Assembly: GCF_024323335.1 (NCBI RefSeq) | Contig: NC_066579.1 | Span: 244,525,068-244,589,067, forward strand | Direction of reading: 5' to 3' | Source of the DNA: Lathyrus oleraceus | Taxonomy: Eukaryota > Streptophyta > Magnoliopsida > Fabales > Fabaceae | DNA: 64,000 nucleotides | Shown: piece after piece, positions 55,934 to 64,000 of the stretch | Numbering within the stretch: the stretch's first letter is position 1 | How the letters are laid out: each line of letters starts with the position of its first letter | Made by a program: the position numbers and the translations under genes | The notes under the pieces: model-generated | What the model saw: the letters and a program-made list of their open reading frames with translations, nothing else | What the model was told of the DNA's origin: nothing | Databases searched by the model: none

Positions 55934-58900
55934 GTGATTAATCTCGGCACTGAGGACGCCAAGAGAGAAATCAAGATAGGGGCTGCTTTAGAAGACAATG
56001 TGAAGAAAGGGCTGATTGAATTGCTGCAAGAATACGTTGACATCTTCGCCTGGTCTTATCAGGACATGCCTGGGCTGGACACAGACATCATGGTACACCG
56101 CTTGCCTCTCAAAGAAGGTTGTCCTCCGGTCAAGCAGAAGCTCAGAAGAACAAGACCAGAGATGGCTGTCAAGATAAAGGAAGAAGTGCAAAAGCAGTTG
56201 GATGCAGGGTTTCTAGCAGTCACCAATTACCCGCCATGGGTTGCAAACATCGTCCCAGTACCTAAGAAGGATGGAAAGGTACGGGTGTGTGTCGACTACC
56301 GGGATCTGAATAGAGCTAGCCCTAAAGATGATTTCCCATTACCTCACATCGACGTTTTGGTGGATAATACAGCTCAGTTCTTGGTATTCTCTTTCATGGA
56401 TGGCTTTTCTGGCTATAACCAAATCAAGATGGCACCAGAAGACATGGAAAAGACAACTTTCATAACCCCATGGGGCACCTTCTGCTACAAGGTGATGTCG
56501 TTTGGTCTGAAAAATGCCGGAGCAACATATCAACGAGCTATGGTGACTCTGTTCCATGATATGATTCATCATGAAATCGAGGTTTATGTGGACGATATGA
56601 TTGCCAAATCTCAGACAGAAGAAGAACATTTGGTGAATTTACAGAAACTGTTTGAGCGTTTGAGGAAATTCAAACTGAGACTTAATCCGAACAAGTGCAC
56701 TTTCGGGGTGAGATCGGAAAAATTGCTGGGTTTTATTGTTAGCGGGAAAGGGATTGAGGTGGATCCCGACAAAGTAAAAGCGATACAGGAAATGCCAGAG
56801 CCAAGAACAGAGAAGCAAGTCCGTAGTTTCTTAGGGAGGTTGAACTACATTGCAAGGTTCATCTCTCACCTAACAACCACGTGTGAGCCAATTTTCAAAT
56901 TGCTGAAGAAAGATCAGGCTATCAGGTGGAATGAAGATTGTCAAAGGGCTTTCGAGAAGATAAAAGAGTATCTACAGAAACCTCCGATCCTTATACCTCC
57001 AGTTCCTGGGAGACCTCTGATAATGTATCTATCAGTGACTGAGAACTCGATGGGGTGTGTATTGGGACAGCATGACGAGTCTGGTCGAAAAGAGCATGCC
57101 ATATACTACCTTAGCAAAAAGTTTACCGACTGTGAAGTCAAATATTCGCAGCTTGAGAAAACTTGCTGTGCTTTGGCCTGGGCTGCTCGCCGACTGAGGC
57201 AGTATATGTTGAACCATACTACCTTGTTGATTTCTAAGATGGATCCAGTGAAATACATATTCGAGAAGCCAGCTCTCACCGGAAGGGTCGCTCGTTGGCA
57301 AATGATTTTAACAGAGTATGATATTCAGTACACGTCACAGAAGGCCATCAAAGGTAGTATTCTGTCAGACTACCTTGCCGAGCAGCCGATTGATGATTAT
57401 GAGCCGATGAAGTTTGAATTCCCTGATGAAGACATCATGTTCCTCAAGATGAAAGACTGTGAAGAGCCAGTTGTTGAGGAGGGACCTGATCCAAACGAAA
57501 AGTGGACTTTGTTGTTTGATGGGGCTGTCAACGCCAGAGGAAGTGGAATTGGTGCTGTCATTACAACTCCGAAAGGTGCCCACATACCTTTCACCGCTCG
57601 TTTGACTTTTGAGTGCACAAATAATGAAGCTGAGTACGAGGCCTGTATCTTGGGTATTGAGCAAGCCATTGATTTGAGAATCAAGACTTTGGACATCTTC
57701 GGAGATTCAGCTTTGGTGATCAATCAAGTGAATGGTGATTGGAATACTCTCCAGCCCACTCTGGTCCCCTACAGAGACTACACGAGAAGACTGTTGACTT
57801 TCTTCACAACAGTAAAATTGTATCATATACCTCGTGATGAGAACCAGATGGCAGACGCACTTGCTACTCTATCCTCCATGATCAAGGTAATTCGCTGGAA
57901 CCATGCTCCCAGGATCGATGTGATGCGCCTTGACAGGGCCGCATATGTGTTTGCTGCTGAACTGGTAGTCGATGACAAGCCCTGGTATCACAATATCAAG
58001 TGCTTTTTGAAATATCAAGAGTACCCTGCAGGGGCATCCAACAATGACAGAAAGACTTTGAGAAGATTGGCAGGCAGTTTCTTCTTGAACAAAGACGATG
58101 TGCTGTATAAGAGGAACTTCGACATGGTTTTGCTCAGATGCGTGGACAGACACGAGGCGGACATGTTAATGCAGGAAGTTCATGAAGGTTCCTTCGGTAC
58201 TCATGCCGGCAGACATGCAATGGCTAAGAAATTGTTGAGAGCGGGTTATTATTGGATGACCATGGAATCACATTGTTTCAAGTATGCTCGGAAGTGTCAT
58301 AAATGCCAGATTTATGCTGATAAGGTGCATGTACCGCCGAATCCTCTGAATGTGATGTCTTCGCCGTGGCCGTTTGCTATGTGGGGCATTGACATGATTG
58401 GAAAGATTGAGCCGACGACTTCCAATGGGCATCGCTTCATCCTTGTTGCCATCGACTATTTCACCAAGTGGGTCGAGGCAGCGTCGTTTGCGAATGTCAC
58501 CAGACATGTGGTTGCCCGTTTCATCAAGAAAGAAATCATTTGTCGCTATGGGATTCCCGAAAGAATCATTACTGATAATGGTTCTAATCTCAACAACAAA
58601 ATGATGAAGGAGTTATGTCAGAACTTCAATATTCATCATCACAATTCTTCCCCTTACCGCCCTAAGATGAACGGCGCTGTTGAGGCGGCAAATAAGAACA
58701 TAAAGAAGATTGTGCAGAAGATGGTCGTCACGTACAGAGATTGGCATGAGATGCTACCTTTCGCCTTGCATGGGTACCGCACTTCAGTACGTACATCGAC
58801 CGGGGCAACCCCTTACTCCCTGGTGTATGGTATGGAAGCAGTCCTACCTGTTGAAGTGGAGATTCCTTCTCTAAGAGTCCTGTTGGATGTCAATTTAGAC

Positions 58901-59233
58901 GAAGCTGAATGGATTCAGACAAGGTTCAATGAGTTGAGTCTTATCGAAGAGAAGCGAATGGCAGCCATTTGTCATGGGCAGTTGTATCAGAGTCGGATGA
59001 AGAGAGCCTTTGATCAGAAAGTGCGTCCTCGTTGTTTCCAAGTCGGAGATTTAGTGTTGAAAAGGATCCTTCCTCCTCAGACAGATCACAGGGGCAAGTG
59101 GACTCCTAACTATGATGGACCGTATATTGTCACCAAGGTTTTTGATGGTGGGGTTTTAATGCTTGCAACTTTGGATGGTGAAAACTTCACTTCCCCTGTG
59201 AACTCAGACGCAGTTAAAAAATACTTCGCATAA
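55934..59233 (+). CDS. Ogre RT-RNaseH-integrase, unit 4
   Basis: Open over the same span, with the upstream base retained so the frame continues back to the unit junction (about 55817), preceded by TAA. Shares Gly-to-Glu (VRSEKLL) and several silent changes with unit 5. Private changes include Asn to Tyr at FLKYQEYP, HAGRHAMAKK (Gly to Arg in the integrase zinc region), ESHCFKYA (Asp to His), NIHHHNSS, VNLDEAE and a Leu in TLDGENF. Confidence 0.75.
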   Translation: MINLGTEDAKREIKIGAALEDNVKKGLIELLQEYVDIFAWSYQDMPGLDTDIMVHRLPLKEGCPPVKQKLRRTRPEMAVKIKEEVQKQLDAGFLAVTNYPPWVANIVPVPKKDGKVRVCVDYRDLNRASPKDDFPLPHIDVLVDNTAQFLVFSFMDGFSGYNQIKMAPEDMEKTTFITPWGTFCYKVMSFGLKNAGATYQRAMVTLFHDMIHHEIEVYVDDMIAKSQTEEEHLVNLQKLFERLRKFKLRLNPNKCTFGVRSEKLLGFIVSGKGIEVDPDKVKAIQEMPEPRTEKQVRSFLGRLNYIARFISHLTTTCEPIFKLLKKDQAIRWNEDCQRAFEKIKEYLQKPPILIPPVPGRPLIMYLSVTENSMGCVLGQHDESGRKEHAIYYLSKKFTDCEVKYSQLEKTCCALAWAARRLRQYMLNHTTLLISKMDPVKYIFEKPALTGRVARWQMILTEYDIQYTSQKAIKGSILSDYLAEQPIDDYEPMKFEFPDEDIMFLKMKDCEEPVVEEGPDPNEKWTLLFDGAVNARGSGIGAVITTPKGAHIPFTARLTFECTNNEAEYEACILGIEQAIDLRIKTLDIFGDSALVINQVNGDWNTLQPTLVPYRDYTRRLLTFFTTVKLYHIPRDENQMADALATLSSMIKVIRWNHAPRIDVMRLDRAAYVFAAELVVDDKPWYHNIKCFLKYQEYPAGASNNDRKTLRRLAGSFFLNKDDVLYKRNFDMVLLRCVDRHEADMLMQEVHEGSFGTHAGRHAMAKKLLRAGYYWMTMESHCFKYARKCHKCQIYADKVHVPPNPLNVMSSPWPFAMWGIDMIGKIEPTTSNGHRFILVAIDYFTKWVEAASFANVTRHVVARFIKKEIICRYGIPERIITDNGSNLNNKMMKELCQNFNIHHHNSSPYRPKMNGAVEAANKNIKKIVQKMVVTYRDWHEMLPFALHGYRTSVRTSTGATPYSLVYGMEAVLPVEVEIPSLRVLLDVNLDEAEWIQTRFNELSLIEEKRMAAICHGQLYQSRMKRAFDQKVRPRCFQVGDLVLKRILPPQTDHRGKWTPNYDGPYIVTKVFDGGVLMLATLDGENFTSPVNSDAVKKYFA

Positions 59234-59980
59234 AATAGACCCGCTGGACACTAAAAAGAATAGTCCAGGCAAAAATGGGCATCCCGACGAACCAAGAAAA
59301 TGAAAAGGTTCGGGCAAAAATTAGGGATTAAAAATGAAAAGATCGTACACCCGGTAAGTTGAAAACCTGAAAAGGCAACTTAGGCAAAAATGGGTATCCC
59401 GGTGGATTGAAAACCCGAAAAGGGCGATCCAGGCAAAAGTTAGGGATTAAGCGAATGACTGCGTTCTGAGTTAGTTCTGAATCTCATCTCATGTTGATGA
59501 CTGGAAATTTTTGAAAGGTAGGAAACAGTCCAATCACCTTTTCAGAAGGCTGATCATCTGGAGGATCTTGAAGACGGGCAAGTCATAGCAGAATTGGAAC
59601 CCAATAGAAATCCATTTCACATTGCCATTAGATTAATTTCTGTTTTTATCTTTTGTGCGATTACCTCTTTCCAGGGATTGCTTCCTGATGTAAATGCCTA
59701 TTCAGAGGCCATTCAATCAATAAAATTATGTTATTCAATATATCTCTGTTTTTATTTTACTGTTTTGTTTGCAAAAATGACGTCCGAATTTTTGATAAAC
59801 ATTGCATCATGACACATAAGGGCTTTACAGGTACATGCTTAATAAACATTTAAAATTGCTGTAAATCCAATCTTTCAAGCTGAAGAAGAGGGCGATGAAG
59901 ACTGTGAACTCCCTGAAGAGCTTACCAGGTTATTAAAACAAGAGGAAAGGGTTACTCAACCGCATCAAGAGTCTGTTGAA

Positions 59981-62338
59981 GTGATTAATCTCGGCACCGA
60001 GGACGCCAAGAGAGAAATCAAGATAGGGGCTGCTTTAGAAGACAATGTGAAGAAAGGGCTGATTGAATTGCTGCAAGAATACGTTGACATCTTCGCCTGG
60101 TCTTATCAGGACATGCCTGGGCTGGACACAGACATCATGGTACACCGCTTGCCTCTCAAAGAAGGTTGTCCTCCGGTTAAGTAGAAGCTCAGAAGAACAA
60201 GACCAGAGATGGCTGTCAAGATAAAGGAAGAAGTGCAAAAGCAGTTGGATGCAGGGTTTCTAGCAGTCACCAATTACCCGCCATGGGTTGCAAACATCGT
60301 CCCAGTACCTAAGAAGGATGGAAAGGTACGGGTGTGTGTCGACTACCGGGATCTGAATAGAGCTAGCCCTAAAGATGATTTCCCATTACCTCACATCGAC
60401 GTTTTGGTGGATAATACAGCTCAGTTCTTGGTATTCTCTTTCATGGATGGCTTTTCTGGCTATAACCAAATCAAGATGGCACCAGAAGACATGGAAAAGA
60501 CAACTTTCATAACCCCATGGGGCACCTTCTGCTACAAGGTGATGCCGTTTGGTCTGAAAAATGCCGGAGCAACATATCAACGAGCTATGGTGACTCTGTT
60601 CCATGATATGATTCATCATGAAATCGAGGTTTATGTGGACGATATGATTGCCAAATCTCAGACAGAAGAAGAACATTTGGTGAATTTACAGAAACTGTTT
60701 GAGCGTTTGAGGAAATTCAAACTGAGACTTAATCCGAACAAGTGCACTTTCGGGGTGAGATCGGAAAAATTGCTGGGTTTTATTGTTAGCGGGAAAGGGA
60801 TTGAGGTGGATCCCGACAAAGTAAAAGCGATACAAGAAATGCCAGAGCCAAGAACAGAGAAGCAAGTCCGTAGTTTCTTAGGGAGGTTGAACTACATTGC
60901 AAGGTTCATCTCTCACCTAACAACCACGTGTGAGCCAATTTTCAAATTGCTGAAGAAAGATCAGGCTATCAGGTGGAATGAAGATTGTCAAAGGGCTTTC
61001 GAGAAGATAAAAGAGTATCTACAGAAACCTCCGATCCTTATACCTCCAGTTCCTGGGAGACCTCTGATAATGTATCTATCAGTGACTGAGAACTCGATGG
61101 GGTGTGTATTGGGACAGCATGACGAGTCTGGTCGAAAAGAGCATGCCATATACTACCTTAGCAAAAAGTTTACCGACTGTGAAGTCAAATATTCGCAGCT
61201 TGAGAAAACTTGCTGTGCTTTGGCCTGGGCTGCTCGCCGACTGAGGCAGTATATGTTGAACCATACTACCTTGTTGATTTCTAAGATGGATCCAGTGAAA
61301 TACATATTCGAGAAGCCAGCTCTCACCGGAAGGGTCGCTCGTTGGCAAATGATTTTAACAGAGTATGATATTCAGTACACGTCACAGAAGGCCATCAAAG
61401 GTAGTATTCTGTCAGACTACCTTGCCGAGCAGCCGATTGATGATTATGAGCCGATGAAGTTTGAATTCCCTGATGAAGACATCATGTTCCTCAAGATGAA
61501 AGACTGTGAAGAGCCAGTTGTTGAGGAGGGACCTGATCCAAACGAAAAGTGGACTTTGTTGTTTGATGGGGCTGTCAACGCCAGAGGAAGTGGAATTGGT
61601 GCTGTCATTACAACTCCGAAAGGTGCCCACATACCTTTCACCGCTCGTTTGACTTTTGAGTGCACAAATAATGAAGCTGAGTACGAGGCCTGTATCTTGG
61701 GTATTGAGCAAGCCATTGATTTGAGAATCAAGACTTTGGACATCTTCGGAGATTCAGCTTTGGTGATCAATAAAGTGAATGGTGATTGGAATACTCTCCA
61801 GCCCACTCTGGTCCCCTACAGAGACTACACGAGAAGACTGTTGACTTTCTTCACAACAGTAAAATTGTATCATATACCTCGTGATGAGAACCAGATGGCA
61901 GACGCACTTGCTACTCTATCCTCCATCATCAAGGTAATTCGCTGGAACCATGCTCCCAGGATCGATGTGATGCGCCTTGACAGGGCCGCATATGTGTTTG
62001 CTGCTGAACTGGTAGTCGATGACAAGCCCTGGTATCACAATATCAAGTGCTTTTTGAAGAATCAAGAGTACCCTGCAGGGGCATCCAACAATGACAGAAA
62101 GACTTTGAGAAGATTGGCAGGCAGTTTCTTCTTGAACAAAGACGATGTGCTGTATAAGAGGAACTTCGACATGGTTTTGCTCAGATGCGTGGACAGACAC
62201 GAGGCGGACATGTTAATGCAGGAAGTTCATGAAGGTTCCTTCGGTACTCATGCCGGCGGACATGCAATGGCTAAGAAATTGTTGAGAGCGGGTTATTATT
62301 GGATGACCATGGAATCAGATTGTTTCAAGTATGCTCGG
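59981..62338 (+). pseudogene. Ogre RT-RNaseH, unit 5, truncated with internal stop
   Basis: Carries TAG at 60182-60184, where the other units have CAG (Gln, PVKQKLRR), together with a neighbouring C-to-T change. After the stop the frame is open from 60209 through RT and RNase H (one change NQV to NKV). It is cut in the integrase zinc motif (DCFKYAR) by the inverted LTR. The integrase core and C terminus are missing. Confidence 0.88.
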
Positions 62339-64000
62339 TGTCATACGGTGAACTGACTTGGGGTGTTTTGCTTTTTATCGCAATGTCGCGGATAGCAAGA
62401 GTCGCCACCGACTTTTCTTTTATCCAATAAGGAAAGGTGGAAAAGAACAGGAAAGACCTCAATAGATTTTGGGTTCGGGAGGTACATTATACAAAGGGAA
62501 GGTATTAGCACCCTTTGTATCCATGGTTATCCATGGGCTCTTAATTGCTGGATCACTTATCTTTTTGTCTGAAAAAGTGTCGGTGGATTGCTTAAAAAAT
62601 GTTTGAAAGAGAGTTTGACTTTGTAATGATTCTCGTATGAATGTATACAAAGTATTTATCTCGTTTAATTTTGAAAGCGGTTTAGAAAAATATAACTCGG
62701 TAATGATTCTAGTATGAATGTATACCAAGTGGTGATTTTCTAGGATTTGTAAAGTGTAAAGTATGAGGGGTGGAAAATGTTTTAGGTTATGATCCAGTAA
62801 TTGAGAGTTATACCTTCCTGAGATCGTTATGGGCATTTCCTATCCTTATGAGGGTAAAACTGTCCTTACTATTGAGAAGTAAGTAATCTTACCCTTTGGA
62901 TGTTTAAGGGTCACCGTAGGGTCATCGATAGGTCATTGAAGGCAACAGTTGTAAGGATACCTTAGCATTCGAAGGGACGATCATCATTTAACCGTAGGCT
63001 ACACCGAAGGGTCATCGAGGGACAAAATCGTATTTTCGAAGGCAACATCCGAGGGACCATGATTTATTTTATGATGATTTAATCGAAGGGTCTTTGCTAA
63101 GGGTATCCCTACATTCGCGGGACATGACCGTTATACCGTAATACCGTAGGGCAGCAAAGAGAGGTCCAAGATCACTTATTTAAAGGCAATATTTTAAAGT
63201 CAATTAGGTAATTAGGACGAGCCTCCATATTAAAATTAATACATTAAAATTAATACATTAAAATTAATACATTAAAATTAACACATTAAAATTAATTAAG
63301 TAATTTAGGGTGAGTCTCCACAAGGGTATCCCACAAATAAAGTGGAAGACCTAACGGCAATCTTTTCCTGGGACATGTGAACCTTGGCAAAATTCAGCAA
63401 ACGGGTTAGAATACCAAATCGGGGTGTAATCGAAGATTACACCGCAAAAGAAAATACAGCAGCATGAATGTCAGGCAAAACAGTGCATAATTAACATAGA
63501 ATAGATCAGATACGCATAGGACATAACAAACAAAATATTAGCGACTGTCCCGTTCGCCTCTGCCTCGCCTAGCGAGGGCCTAGCGAATACTCGCTACATG
63601 CTCGCTTAGCGATGTGCTAGCGAGCGGCTGCGGGTTTTGAATTTCAGAACAGTATGACTTCAACCTGCGGCATGGCTTATGGCATCCAACACACAATTAT
63701 ATGGTTCAGCATTCACAATATCCAGGCACACTTAAATTCACATGCAAAACCTCGAATATGTTTATGAATTCAATTATATTATCACATGCAAGTTAAGAAC
63801 ATAAAGCGGTATCACATGCAAATTAAGAAAATAACACGATAATAGTAATGCAAACCTGTTTGCAATCGAATTGCAACCTTGAATTGGCGAGCCGGATTGA
63901 GTTGGGCGGCGGTAGCTTCGGGGCGGAGAAGCGGCCTTCAGGGTTTCTGCACTCGGAGTAGCCTCCAGGGTTTCTGTGCCAGGGTTTTCGTCTGTCTCCC
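62339..64000 (-). mobile_element. Ogre/Tat-like LTR, minus strand, continuing past the window
   Basis: The minus-strand sequence matches the LTR at the window start over its whole length: the GTCGGTGGCGACTCTTGCTA region, the ACCCTTCGG/CGATGACC-type repeats and the CAAACAGGTTTGC leader. Its terminus TGTCATACGG abuts the integrase zinc motif of unit 5. The orientation is opposite to the array. At 63229-63296 it has a 14-bp minisatellite (ATTAAAATTAATAC, about five copies). Confidence 0.8.
63229..63296. repeat. 14-bp AT minisatellite in LTR
   Basis: ATTAAAATTAATAC repeated about five times with one C variant (AATTAACACATT). The corresponding region of the LTR at 830-900 shows a decayed version. 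Confidence 0.75.

Larger units (their letters stand above)
43678..62338 (+). repeat. Tandem array of five ~4047-bp Ogre pol units
   Basis: Units start at the word AAATCCAATCTTTCAAGCTG at 43678, 47725, 51771, 55816 and 59863, giving lengths 4047, 4046, 4045 and 4047 with the fifth cut at 2476. Each holds the whole RT-RNaseH-integrase frame plus ~630 bases of 3' sequence, joined directly to the next unit. The units differ by only scattered substitutions and two 1-bp indels. The unit omits the intron acceptor by 57 bases. No LTR lies between units. Confidence 0.95.

Noticed and set aside
43850..62200. Many recurring minus-strand open frames of 60-160 codons across the tandem units
   Set aside because: They are antisense shadows of the RT-RNaseH-integrase frame with no known domains and the same positions in every unit.
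36576..62338. Endogenous pararetrovirus as the source of the RT repeats
   Set aside because: Integrase, dual RNase H, Ogre ORF1, an LTR and a tRNA-type primer site identify a Ty3/gypsy Ogre element; no movement or coat protein is seen.

Overview
The window is nuclear DNA of a flowering plant, most likely a legume of the pea, vetch and grass-pea group. The evidence is very high transposable-element content with Ogre-type Ty3/gypsy elements, AT-rich spacers, plant-type introns, and a legume-like oxalyl-CoA synthetase (AAE3). No bacterial features, tRNA or rRNA genes were seen. AAE3 is the only host gene I can support; almost everything else is transposon sequence in various states of decay.

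Left part (1-15980): a nest of LTR retrotransposons. A degenerate minus-strand Ty1-copia element (12468-15980) is cut in its reverse transcriptase by a minus-strand gypsy-type LTR (9236-12467). That LTR is interrupted by a plus-strand copia-type element (1789-9235) with nearly identical LTRs and a 4.2-kb interior without recognisable protein domains. The left LTR of this element is in turn interrupted by an Ogre/Tat-like LTR (1-1788).

Middle (16957-25026): an approximately 8-kb Mutator-like element (MULE) with ~295-bp terminal inverted repeats. The repeats carry 41-bp palindromic subrepeats. It holds three genes: a MuDR-type transposase (minus), a plant mobile domain (MAIN-like) gene (plus) divergent from it, and a small uncharacterised ~97-codon reading frame (plus). 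All three are broken by stop codons, and the mobile-domain gene also by frameshifts and a 1876-bp solo LTR with a perfect 5-bp target duplication. The MULE ends about 250 bp upstream of the TATA box of AAE3 (25353-28480, four exons). AAE3 appears intact and would convert oxalate to oxalyl-CoA. Downstream lie an AT-rich spacer with a 95-bp tandem repeat and a broken hAT transposase (29890-31605).

Right part (32.0-64.0 kb): a Ty1-copia element with a long open pol frame is cut by a gypsy-type LTR, itself cut by an Ogre element starting at 36576. The Ogre has its LTR, a tRNA-type primer site, the Ogre-specific ORF1, a frameshifted gag without a recognisable protease, a 247-bp intron and an RT-RNaseH-integrase exon. 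From 43678 onward the RT-RNaseH-integrase exon plus ~630 bp of 3' sequence is repeated head to tail five times with a 4045-4047-bp period and very high identity. The last unit is truncated at 62338 by an inverted LTR of the same family as the one at the window start. This coding-sequence macrosatellite is the most striking object in the window.
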